DNA from: Sphaerisporangium sp. TRM90804
GTDB lineage: Bacteria > Actinomycetota > Actinomycetes > Streptosporangiales > Streptosporangiaceae
NCBI RefSeq assembly: GCF_029846175.1
Contig: NZ_JARWAC010000001.1
Coordinates: 248,001 to 312,000, forward strand
Direction of reading: 5' to 3'
Length of the DNA: 64,000 nucleotides
The notes below the pieces were generated by a model. The model saw nothing but the letters and a program-made list of their open reading frames with translations, ran no database searches and was not told where the DNA came from. Position numbers and translations under genes: made by a program. Of this stretch, positions 46,915 through 56,473 are shown one piece after another (positions within the stretch are counted from its first letter, which is position 1; each line of letters starts with the position of its first letter).

Positions 46915-47816
46915 GCGGCACCTGCCATGACGCGCAGCGAGCCCAGCAGCGCGGCGACCTCGGCCCGTTCGGTCTCCGGCAGCGGGGAGATCGGTGGCCG
47001 CACGTCTCTTCGGCACAGGCCGAGCTGGGCCAGCGCCTCCTTCACCACCGACACGTTGTTGGCGTTGCCGTGCCGGGCGCGCAGGTCCTCGAACGGTTTG
47101 AGCCGCCGCCACAACCGCATCGCGCCGCCGGTGTCGCCCGCCCGGAGCCGGTGCAGCAGCGCGAGCGACAGCTCCGGGACGACCGCGGCCAGCCCGGAGG
47201 TGAAGCCGCGCGCGCCACCGGGCCAGTAGAACGGCGCCCAGCTCTCGGCCAGCCCGCAGACCCACACCAGCCCACCGGCCTCGCCGGCCATCTCGGCGAA
47301 GCGCAGCGGGTCGGGCACCGCGTACTTCACCCCCACCACGTTCGGGCACGCCTCCGCCAGCCGTCCCACCGCCCGGGCCGTGACGAGCGGCGAGCGGACG
47401 TAGCAGACCACGCCGAGACCGGGCACGGCGTCGGCCACGGCCCGGTGGTAGGCCACCCAGCCGTCCTGCGACTGGTACGGGTGGACGGGCTGGTGGACCA
47501 TGACACCGTGCGCCCCGAGCGCCGCCGCCCGAACCGCCTGCCGCGCGGCCAGCGCGGCGTCGTGCCCGACCCCCGCGATCACCGCCGCCCCGTCCGCCGC
47601 GCTCACCGTGAGCGCCAGCACGCGGTCGCACTCCTGCGGGGACAGCGAGTAGAACTCCCCGGTGTTGCCGTTCGGGGTGACGGCCACCACCCCCGCCGCC
47701 ACCATGCGCGACACCATGTCGGCACAGGCTCCCTCGTCGACGCGCCCCGCGGCGTCGTAGGGCGCCACCGGCACCGCCACGACCGATCCGAGCGCATGCC
47801 TGACCTTTTCGAGCAT
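46911..47816 (-). CDS. DapA/NAL-family 2-keto-3-deoxy acid aldolase or dehydratase
   Basis: 301-residue Schiff-base lyase. VTPNGNTGEFYSLSPQE carries the carboxylate-binding GNTGE, Tyr in GVVCYVRSPL is the proton relay, and Lys in PNVVGVKYAVPDP is the Schiff-base residue. Not biosynthetic DapA: the context (sugar-acid dehydratase, RraA-like aldolase, GntR) points to a keto-deoxy sugar acid aldolase or dehydratase. ATG 47816 after AGGGGG. First gene of the minus-strand arm; operator TGGTATATCA is 34 bases before its ATG. Confidence 0.92.
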   Translation of the reverse strand: MLEKVRHALGSVVAVPVAPYDAAGRVDEGACADMVSRMVAAGVVAVTPNGNTGEFYSLSPQECDRVLALTVSAADGAAVIAGVGHDAALAARQAVRAAALGAHGVMVHQPVHPYQSQDGWVAYHRAVADAVPGLGVVCYVRSPLVTARAVGRLAEACPNVVGVKYAVPDPLRFAEMAGEAGGLVWVCGLAESWAPFYWPGGARGFTSGLAAVVPELSLALLHRLRAGDTGGAMRLWRRLKPFEDLRARHGNANNVSVVKEALAQLGLCRRDVRPPISPLPETERAEVAALLGSLRVMAGAA

Positions 47817-47849
47817 CGCCGTTCCCCCTGACTTGCCGCTGTCGAGGTC

Positions 47850-47859
47850 TGGTATATCA
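47850..47859. promoter_or_regulatory. Operator TGGTATATCA upstream of the DapA-family gene
   Basis: Matches the palindrome at 43396-43405 at nine of ten positions. It lies 34 bases before the DapA-family start, over its probable -10 (TATACC on the minus strand), so repression by the cluster's GntR protein is plausible. Confidence 0.55.
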
Positions 47860-48314
47860 AGACATCGCCATGTCGCCTATGCCATATCCGGCGCCATGCT
47901 CCCCGCGGGACGCCTCGCCCCACCGTCACCGCGCCGCCACCGGCGCCCGCCGCCCGCGCGAGCGGAACCTCGACGGCATGCGAGGTCAGCGGGGTCCGTT
48001 CCCCGTGGAGCCCCGCGCCGGCGGCGGCGGGTGAAGCCGAGGCGACGAACTCGTCACACCGCGGCGCCGAGGAAAGCGCTCGCCGGACCGCGGGCGGCGC
48101 GGAGTCAAGACGAGTTCCCGCTTCGGCACCGTCCCCGGGCGCCCATTTCGTGCACCGTGACAAGCGTTTCCACGAGCGCGCGGACGGGCCGTGGGACGAC
48201 CCTCCGAGGCCCGGTTCGAGGGTGTCGGAAATAAATAAAGATTCTGTTTGAACCGTCCCCCCGGGGGCCGCGTACCTCCGACCGTACGCACATGCAGATG
48301 ACATAGGAGGCCTG
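47860..48314. other. Intergenic region upstream of the TIGR03118 gene
   Basis: 455 bases with no gene I can support. The last ~80 bases include an AT-rich run (GAAATAAATAAAGATTCTG, about 48229-48247) that probably belongs to the promoter of the gene at 48315. Confidence 0.45.
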
Positions 48315-49520
48315 ATGCGGCCACGCATCGTCACGTTCTGCGCTGCGGCACTCGTCCTGGGCATAACCACCGGCACGATCCCCGCGCACGCCACGTCAGA
48401 GTCCACGCCGACCAAGGAGTCCGCCAAGTCCACCACCACGAAGACGGCCACGCGATTCGCCGGGGTTCCCCTCATCTCGGACGTGGCCGGCAAGGCGGAC
48501 GTCACCGACCCCAAGCTGGTCAACCCGTGGGGTCTGGCCATGGGTAAGACGCTGTGGGTCTCCAACGCCGGCACCGGCTCCGCCACCGTCTACTCGGGTG
48601 GCGCGGGGCTCATCACCAAGGAGAAGACCGAGGTCACCATCCCCGGTGGCACGCCCACCGGGCAGGTCTTCAACGGTGGCGAGGGATTCGAGATCCACAG
48701 CAAGGGCGCGAGCGGTCCGGCCCAGTTCATCTTCGCTAGCCCCAGCGGCGCCATCAGCGGCTGGAACGCGGAGGTGGACCCCAAGAACGCCATCATCTCG
48801 GCCTTCACCAGGTACGCCGACTACAAGGGTCTGGCCATGATGCCGACCAACCGCGGCAACTTCCTGCTCGCGGCCGACTTCGCCCACAACCGGATCGACG
48901 TCTTCGACGAGGACTTCCGCCGGGTGCGGATGTCGCGTTCGGCCTTCCGCGACCGCGCCCTGCCGTCCAGCTACTCGGCCTTCAACGTCGAGATCGTCGG
49001 CAGCGCCGTCTACATCGCTTACGCCAAGCGGGACGCCCGGACCGGCAAGTCGATCGCGGGCAAGGGCCTCGGCTTCATCAGCCGGTTCTCCGCGACCGGC
49101 CGCTTCCTCGGACGCGTCGCCGCCCGTGGCGCGCTCAACGCCCCGTGGGCCATGATCGAGGCCCCAGCGGGCTTCGGCCAGTACGCGGGAGCACTGCTCG
49201 TCGGCAACTTCGGCAACGGCTGGATCAACGCCTGGGACCGCAGGACCGGCCGCTTCCTCGGCCCGCTGCGCGGCACCAACGGCAAGCCCCTCGCCTGGGA
49301 AGGCCTGTGGGACCTGGAGCGCGGCACGGCGGCCAGCGGCGGCGAGAACGCCATCTGGTTCTCGGCCGGAGTCCAGAAGGCCCAGCACGGCCTGGTCGGC
49401 CTGATCATGCCCTCCAACGCGGCGAACACCACGCCGAGGCCTTCCTCCTCACCGACGGCCCCCCAGCCGAAGCCCTCCTCCGACAGCAACAACAACAGCA
49501 ACAACGACTCGGGCTACTGA
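48315..49520 (+). CDS. Secreted TIGR03118-family protein (predicted beta-propeller)
   Basis: 401-residue exported protein of unknown function. Signal peptide ~1-26 (ending IPAHA), then a Ser/Thr/Lys-rich stretch, then the TIGR03118 body: VPLISDVAGKADVTDPKLVN, NPWGLAMGKTLWVSNAGTGS, VTIPGGTPTGQVFNGGEGFE and a repeated strand pattern typical of a propeller. Unlike most relatives it ends in a Pro/Ser/Asn-rich tail (from ~372) that might span the wall. ATG 48315 behind a perfect AGGAGG. Followed by a strong terminator. No co-transcribed partner. Confidence 0.85.
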   Translation: MRPRIVTFCAAALVLGITTGTIPAHATSESTPTKESAKSTTTKTATRFAGVPLISDVAGKADVTDPKLVNPWGLAMGKTLWVSNAGTGSATVYSGGAGLITKEKTEVTIPGGTPTGQVFNGGEGFEIHSKGASGPAQFIFASPSGAISGWNAEVDPKNAIISAFTRYADYKGLAMMPTNRGNFLLAADFAHNRIDVFDEDFRRVRMSRSAFRDRALPSSYSAFNVEIVGSAVYIAYAKRDARTGKSIAGKGLGFISRFSATGRFLGRVAARGALNAPWAMIEAPAGFGQYAGALLVGNFGNGWINAWDRRTGRFLGPLRGTNGKPLAWEGLWDLERGTAASGGENAIWFSAGVQKAQHGLVGLIMPSNAANTTPRPSSSPTAPQPKPSSDSNNNSNNDSGY

Positions 49521-49542
49521 TCACTGGAGGTGACACACCCGG

Positions 49543-49575
49543 GAGCCGCGCTTCAGCCGCGGGCTGGCGGCTCCA
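49543..49575. terminator. Hairpin GGAGCCGC/GCGGCTCC after the TIGR03118 gene
   Basis: An 8-bp perfect stem (49543-49550 with 49568-49575) with a 17-base loop that can itself fold, 22 bases after the stop codon. Probably a secondary terminator ahead of the stronger one at 49641. Confidence 0.5.
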
Positions 49576-49640
49576 CCACATCGGGAATTCTCTGTAATCA
49601 GAATTAACAATGCTTTCGACCCGCCCGAATGAGCGGAAGT

Positions 49641-49671
49641 CGGCTGCGAGGGTGGCGCGCCCTCGCAGCCG
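49641..49671. terminator. Strong 12-bp stem terminator between convergent genes
   Basis: CGGCTGCGAGGG (49641-49652) pairs perfectly with CCCTCGCAGCCG (49660-49671) around a 7-base loop and is followed by GCTTTC. It lies between the TIGR03118 gene and the end of the minus-strand operon, and can serve both. Confidence 0.8.
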
Positions 49672-49751
49672 GCTTTCGGTCGTTCGGGCGATGTTTCCCA
49701 AACACCTGACTTGACAGCGGAAACACGCCCGAGTAAAGCCCGGAGCCACCC

Positions 49752-50552
49752 TCAGCGGACGGCGGCGAACGCGACGCTCACGATGCACGCGATCATGGTG
49801 GACAGGATGACCACGATCATGACCGTGGAGAGCGGGCTGCGGCGCCGGGGCGGCGGCATGCCCGCCGAGAGCACTCGCGGGGCGGCGGACGGCGTCACCG
49901 CCGGGGCCGTCGGCGTGGGAGAGGGCCCGCGCCGCGCCGGAGGCGACGCCGACGGATCGGGCCGGGCCCGCACGATCGCCGGCACCGGAACCGCGACGCG
50001 CGGCGGCCTCGGCGGCCGGGCCCGCGGGGGCGCGGGCGCGGCTCGCGGCGGGGAGGCCGCCGGTGGCGGGGCCGGCGGAGCCGGGGGCGCGGGCTGAGGC
50101 GGCGCCGGGCTCGGGACGGCCGGCGGCGCGGGCCGCGACGGCGGGGCCGCGGCGCGCGGGCAGACGGGCGGGGCGTTCAGCACTTCGAGGCGGAGCCGGA
50201 GGCTCACCACGACGTCGAGGTCGACGCAGACGACGATGCCCGTGCCCGCGACGAGCCGCTGGCGCCCGGCCTCCCCCGGCCGCCCCGGTGCGCCCGCCTC
50301 CTGGCCGCCGACCACCACCCTCGCGGCGCCCGGCGCAGCGCCGCCGCCCGGCGGGCCGGTGACCGGCGCCCCGCCGGCACCGGGCGCGCCGCCGGTGACC
50401 GGCGCCGCGCCCCGGGCTTCGCCGGCACCCGGATCAGGCGAGGCGACGTGCGGCGGGCCGGACGAGGCGGCGGACGGGAGGGGGGCGGCGGCGGTGAGTG
50501 CGGCGATGGACATGGCCAGGAGCGCCGCGGTGCGCGAGGGGGCCATGGTCAT
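49752..50552 (-). CDS. Proline-rich exported protein with C-terminal membrane anchor
   Basis: 266-residue protein of unknown function. Signal peptide ~1-28 (MTMAPSRTAALLAMSIAALT...), a central part with VAGTGIVVCVDLDVVVSLRL (~100-120), a long Pro/Ala-rich stretch (~130-230) fit to cross the cell wall, and a C-terminal membrane helix (STVMIVVILSTMIACIVSVA) with few residues after it. Hence an extracytoplasmic protein held in the membrane at its C-terminus. ATG 50552 overlaps the DUF4239 stop (ATGA), so the two are translated together. It ends the minus-strand run that includes the MoxR/VMAP genes. Confidence 0.7.
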   Translation of the reverse strand: MTMAPSRTAALLAMSIAALTAAAPLPSAASSGPPHVASPDPGAGEARGAAPVTGGAPGAGGAPVTGPPGGGAAPGAARVVVGGQEAGAPGRPGEAGRQRLVAGTGIVVCVDLDVVVSLRLRLEVLNAPPVCPRAAAPPSRPAPPAVPSPAPPQPAPPAPPAPPPAASPPRAAPAPPRARPPRPPRVAVPVPAIVRARPDPSASPPARRGPSPTPTAPAVTPSAAPRVLSAGMPPPRRRSPLSTVMIVVILSTMIACIVSVAFAAVR

Positions 50553-51328
50553 CCGATCGAGGGGATCTGCTGGAACTCCAGCAGCGCGGCCGTGAACGCG
50601 TCGGGCCCGACGGAAAGGCCGCTGGCGAACACGTGGGAGATCTGCCAGGTGAGGTAGACGCCCATGCCGAGCAGGCCGGCCATCAGCGACAACGGAACCA
50701 GTGTCCAGCCCCGGGGCCTGGCCCCGGCCAGGAACGGGAAGAGGATGACGAACAGGCCGGTCACGATCGTGAGCGGCAGCACGCCGGGCGGCGGGGCGGC
50801 GCGGGCGTCGGCGGCGCGCTGTCGGCGCGAGGACGACATGTCCTGCACCTGGTCGAGCACGTCGGCCTGGGCGTTCCTCGCGTCGTCGGTGGAGGTGACC
50901 ACACTGGTGACCTGCGTGCGCAGCGCGTTCAGCCGCGCCTCGCCCTCGGGGCTGAGCCGGCCCTCGGCCATGAGCGGCCACTCCTTGTCGACCACGAACC
51001 GGACGTAGTCGTGCACCCGCCCCTGCACCTGCGCGTTGGCGGGGGCGGGGAGGCCGGCGGCCGCCCAGTAGGTCTCCACGGCCGCGTGGCTCTCGGTGTA
51101 GGTGTTCAGGCGGGCGGCGTCGGCGGTCGTCCACGGGACGACGATCGCGATGGCGAAGACGAGCAGGAACAGGGCCGAGAGCATCGACCCGGCGTGCCCG
51201 GCGGTCGGCCCGTCGGGGACCGGGTCGGAACTGCCGCGGCCGTATCTGCGGAACAGGAACGCGGCCGCCCCGACGACGCCGAGCGCCGCGGCCACGGCGA
51301 GAACGCCTACCAGCATGACCATCTCCAT
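50549..51328 (-). CDS. DUF4239 (bestrophin-like) membrane protein
   Basis: 259-residue membrane protein with about four helices: ~5-28, ~50-70, and a pair near ~195-240. The soluble loop holds the DUF4239 core (ARLNTYTESHAAVETYWAA, HDYVRFVVDKEWPLMAEGRL, ALRTQVTSVVTSTDDAR). Members are distantly like bestrophin channels, but no transport has been shown. ATG 51328 behind GAGG; a candidate promoter (51388-51415) suggests its own transcript as well. Its end overlaps the start of the Pro-rich anchored protein. It lies 154 bases after the NTPase gene, same strand. Confidence 0.85.
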   Translation of the reverse strand: MEMVMLVGVLAVAAALGVVGAAAFLFRRYGRGSSDPVPDGPTAGHAGSMLSALFLLVFAIAIVVPWTTADAARLNTYTESHAAVETYWAAAGLPAPANAQVQGRVHDYVRFVVDKEWPLMAEGRLSPEGEARLNALRTQVTSVVTSTDDARNAQADVLDQVQDMSSSRRQRAADARAAPPPGVLPLTIVTGLFVILFPFLAGARPRGWTLVPLSLMAGLLGMGVYLTWQISHVFASGLSVGPDAFTAALLEFQQIPSIG

Positions 51329-51387
51329 AACCTCGTATGGCGTGAACGCCCGACCCCTTGCCGAACGCATGCCGTGACATGGCTATC

Positions 51388-51415
51388 ACATTAGGTGACC
51401 ATCCAGGGCGGACAA
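51388..51415 (-). promoter_or_regulatory. Candidate promoter for the DUF4239 gene pair
   Basis: On the minus strand: -35 TTGTCC (51415-51410), 16-base spacer, -10 TAATGT (51393-51388). This would start transcription ~50 bases before the DUF4239 ATG. Moderate match to consensus. Confidence 0.4.
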
Positions 51416-51482
51416 TCGCGGAGATGTGGATGGCAGAGGTGAGATGTCCGCCATCGGACAGCCGGCACGAGGGCCCGGCGCG

Positions 51483-54400
51483 TCAGGCGCGGCCGCCCCG
51501 GGCGGGGTAGCGGCCCAGAATGCTGTGCGCCTCCTTGCGCCGGCCCAGGGCGAGCAGGGTGGAGGCGAGGTTGCCGGCCGAGGTGAGGGTGTCGGGATGG
51601 CGTTCGCCCAGCACGCTGCCGCGCCGTTCGAGGACGTCGCGGTAGAGGTTGGCGGCCTCCCTGCGCTTGCCCTGCGCGAACAGGGTCGTGGCCAGGTTGT
51701 TCTTGGAGGTCAGCGTGTCGGGGTCGTCGTCACCGAGCACCTGCCGCCGCCGCCCGTACACGTCGCGGTAGAGGTTGGCGGCCTCCCTGCGCCTGCCGAG
51801 CGCGTACATGAGCGTGGCCAGGTTGTTCTGCGAGGTCAGCGTGGCCGGGTCGTCGTAGCCCAGCACGCGGCAGCGCCGGGCGTAGACGTCCTCGACGACG
51901 GTCAGGGCCTCGCCGCGCCGGCCGAGGGCGTACAGGCCGACGGCGAACTCGTCGCCCGCCGCCAGCGTGTCGGGGTGGTCGTCGCCCAGCTTCCTGCGGC
52001 GCCGCTCGTACACGACGCTGTTGACGGTGTGCGACTCGCGCCAGTGGCCCAGCTCGCCGCGGCCGACGGCGCGCTTGCCGAGGACGGCGCCGGGCTCCAG
52101 GTTGTGCGCGCCGAGGTAGGGCTGCGAGCGTTCGAGCAGGCCGCACAGGGACTCGCGGCGGCTCGGCCCGTCCGACGGCGGGTGCAGCCTGAGGAACGAC
52201 TGGTAGACCGCGCGGACGCGCCGCCCGTAGTCGCCGGTGACCTGCCCGAGGGCGGTGAGCAGCGCTTCCGGGCGCGCGTTGGCCAGGTAGTCGACGTCGG
52301 TGACGAGCCTGTCGACCCGGCCGGCCGCGGCCGCGTGCGCGGCGAGGTACCGCAGCGTGTACGGGTGGGCCGTCTCCCACAGGCGCACGCCGTCGTGCAG
52401 CTCGCCGACCTGGCCCAGCAGGAAGGAGGTGAAGACGCCGTGCACGGACGCGGCGTCCGACTCCTCCTGGAAGCTCCCGCGCAGGGCCGCGTGGTAGAGG
52501 CGGTGGACGGGCCGGCCGTCCTCGACGGCGTCCACGACGTACGAGCCGGCGACGCCGCGCAACCACTCGACGTCGGCCCGGGTGTACCTCTCGCCCGCCA
52601 GGCGGGAGGCCAGCGGCGCCCAGAACTCGCCCGGCAGCCCCTCCCCCGCCGTGTACGCCAGCGGGCGCAGCAGGTCCTCCACCCGGGCGGCGTGCTCGCC
52701 GAGGCGGCTGGCGAGGTCGAACCGCAGCGCCTCGCCGGGGATGCTCGGCAGGCTCTCGCGCCAGCCCTGGTCGGCGGGGTCGGGGACGGCGTCGCCCGCG
52801 GCGAGCGTGGTGGCGACGATGCGGGCCACCAGGAACGACGGCGCGGCGGCCGCGGCGACGGCGGCCGCGACCGCGGCCACCGCGGGGTCGGGCGCCTCGC
52901 GGAACGGGCTGCCGGGGCGCGCGTGGCGGAGCAGGCGGCCGGTGTAGCCGGCGAGGGCCTCCTGGTCGGCGTACCGGGGGTCGTCCAGGTCGATCACCAG
53001 GGCGGGGGCCTGGTCGAGCCGGCTCACCAGGTGCCGGCGGGTGCCCACCAGCAGGCGCAGGCGGCCCTCGCCCCACCAGACCAGCGGCAGCAGCACCTGG
53101 TCGATCAGGGTGTGCGGCGTGAGGGCCTCGTCGATGCCGTCGACGACGGCGGTGAAGGGGCCCGCGCGATCGTCCAGGGCGGTGACGAGGTCCTCGACGG
53201 TGTCGGCGTCCACGCCGGCGGTGGCCGCGAGCTGCCCGAGGACCTGCTGGTCGGTCAGGCCGCGGACGTGCAGGGCCGCGTCGACGGCTCCGTCGTCGGG
53301 GACGGCGGTCGCGGGCAGGCCGTCGAGCGGGACCTCCGGGCGGAACCGGGGGTCGGCGAGCAGGGCGACCATGCCGAGCACCGCGCTCTTGCCCGACCCG
53401 GGCCCGGCCGTGACCGCGAGCATGGGCGCGGCGCGGCTCGGGCGGTCGGAGCCGCGCAGCCAGCGCACGATCTCGGACAGGGCCTCGCGCCGGCCGGAGA
53501 AGTGCCATCGGGCGTCCTCCTCCTCGCCGCCGCGCGCGAGCGGGAGGAAGTGCCGCCGCAGGTGGGTCTCGCCGTGGTCGGCGCGCGGGGCCCCGGGGCC
53601 GGCCGCGCCGTCGCGGGCGCCGCCCTGGCCGTCCACGCCGCCGTGGAACGCGGGGTGCCGCGCCGGGACGGCGTCCCCGAAGGTCTCGGCGCCCGGCTCG
53701 CCCCCGGGCGCGGGGGCGCCGGGCCGCGGGGGCGCGGGCGCGGCCGGAGCGGGGGCGGCGGGCGGAGCAGGGGCGGGCGGCGCGGGCAGGCCTAGGCGGG
53801 ACAGGACGTGCCGGTGCAGCCTCGCCCAGGGGATGCCGTCGGCGTCGCGTTCGGCGAGCCCGGAGGGGTCGGCGATCAGGCCCGACACCCGGGCGACCGG
53901 CGTGTAGGAGTGGCGTTCGACGAAGCCGGTGACCTCGGCGAGCACCCGTTCGGCCTCGTGGGTGCGCAGGGTCTCGAACAGGGCGGCGCGCACGCCGGGG
54001 ACGAACTCGTGCGGCACGTCCTCCAGCCGGGTCGGCCCGGTCACCGGGAGCGGCTGGATGAGCCCGCTGAACAGCACCTCGGCCAGGACGGTCGGCGGGC
54101 TGCCCGGGAGCATGGCCTCCTGGACGATGCGCATGATGGTGACGTTCAGCGGGACGACCGACAGCAGGGTGGCCAGCTTGAACGCCTCGGGTGTGGCCGC
54201 CGCGTGGAAGGCCTGGAGCGGGACGGCCGGGTCGGCCGAGCCGTTCGCGTGGCCGGGCCCGTGCGGCGCGGCGCGGGCCCGCGCCCCGGCGGGGCCGGCG
54301 GCGGCGCCCGCGGACTCCGGCGGGACGGCGGGGCCCGGCGAACCGGGCGGCTCGGCGGGGACGTCCCGGGACGCCGCGACGGCGCGGACGGGGGGCGGGA

Positions 54401-55474
54401 AGACGGCCACGGCGGTCTCGATGCCGCGGTCGCCGGTCGCGGCGACCAGCTCGGCCCAGGGGCGCACCCAGTCGGGCGCGATCTCCAGCAGCGGGACGAC
54501 CACGCTTCCCGGGGCCAGGGTGCGCGTGCGCCTGCGGTGCCCGGTGAAGGCCAGGTCGGCGTTGGCGGCCGAAGGCCCGGTGCGGCGCAGGCGCCCGGCG
54601 ACGACGGGCAGCGCGGTGCGGTGCCACAGGTGCTCGGGCAGCACCTGCAGCACCGCGACGGGCCCGGCCGAGGCCCACTGCCGAACGGCCTCGCGCACCC
54701 CGGGGTGCCGCCAGGCCGGGGCGACGCCGTCGGTGAGCAGCAGCACGAGGCGGCGGCCGGTGCGGTCGCGTACCTCAGACAGGTCGCGCGACCGGCTGGC
54801 GGGGTCGGTGACGTGCGCGGTCAGCCCGGGTGCGCCGCCGGGTTCGGCGTGCAGGTAGCGCACGCGCACGTCGCGGAAGGCGCCCAGGTGCTCCAGGAGC
54901 CGGCGCACCTCCTGCGCGAGCGGCTCCCACAGCATGAGGCTGGTCGGGTGGCCGTCCACGACGAGCACGACGTCCAGCCAGCGCCCGGTCGTGGGGCGCA
55001 GCACCGGCACCCGGGACAGGAAACGGTGCTCGGCGACGTGCTGGGCGGTGGCCTCCTCGTCCAGCTCCCAGGAGTGCGCGACCGGGACGCGCTTCTTGAA
55101 CGGGCGCAGGGCGCGCAGCAGGTCGAGCCGGGCGGGAAGGCGTGGCTCCCCGCCGAGGCGCACGTGCCTGGCCGGGGCGCGGCCCGCGCCGCCGGGCGGC
55201 GTGGGCGGCGGCGGGGCGAACACGGGGATCTCGGGCTCGTTCGGCGGTTCGACGAGCACGGGCACGACCTCCGCCGGGGCCGGGGGACGTTCGCGTGTGT
55301 CGTCGCCGGTGTCGCGGCCGGCCTCTTCGTCGTCGCCTCCCTCGGCGGTCTCGGGCGCCGTGGCGCGGACGGGGAGGCGGGTGGCCAGCCAGAGCACCTC
55401 GGCGACCTCCCTGGGCGTGGGATCGCCGACCCCGCCCACCTCCCCGAACAGCGCGCGGAAGCGCTCCAGCGACA

Positions 55475-55475
<1 letters not shown>
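51483..55475 (-). CDS. vWA-like / P-loop NTPase / TPR protein (SAV_2336-type N-terminus)
   Basis: 1330-residue multidomain protein. Residues ~130-360 form a vWA-like domain with a degenerate metal site (WLDVVLVVDGHPTSLMLW) and RRLVLLLTDGVAPAW, as in SAV_2336-type proteins. A helical/winged region follows (~415-560). After a Pro-rich linker (~563-650) comes a STAND/NACHT-like NTPase: Walker A TAGPGSGKS (~689-697), Walker B FTAVVDGIDEA. The last ~160 residues are kinesin-light-chain-type TPRs (GDDHPDTLAAGDEFAVGLYA and three more). ATG 55475 shares its A with the MoxR stop (TGATG). The order suggests sensing by vWA/TPR and switching by the NTPase in a conflict or signalling complex. Confidence 0.85.

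Positions 55476-56465
<990 letters not shown>

Positions 56466-56473
<8 letters not shown>

Noticed and set aside
46911-47816. Lysine-biosynthesis dapA
   Set aside because: Schiff-base Lys is present, but context and coupling to an RraA-like gene indicate a catabolic family member.
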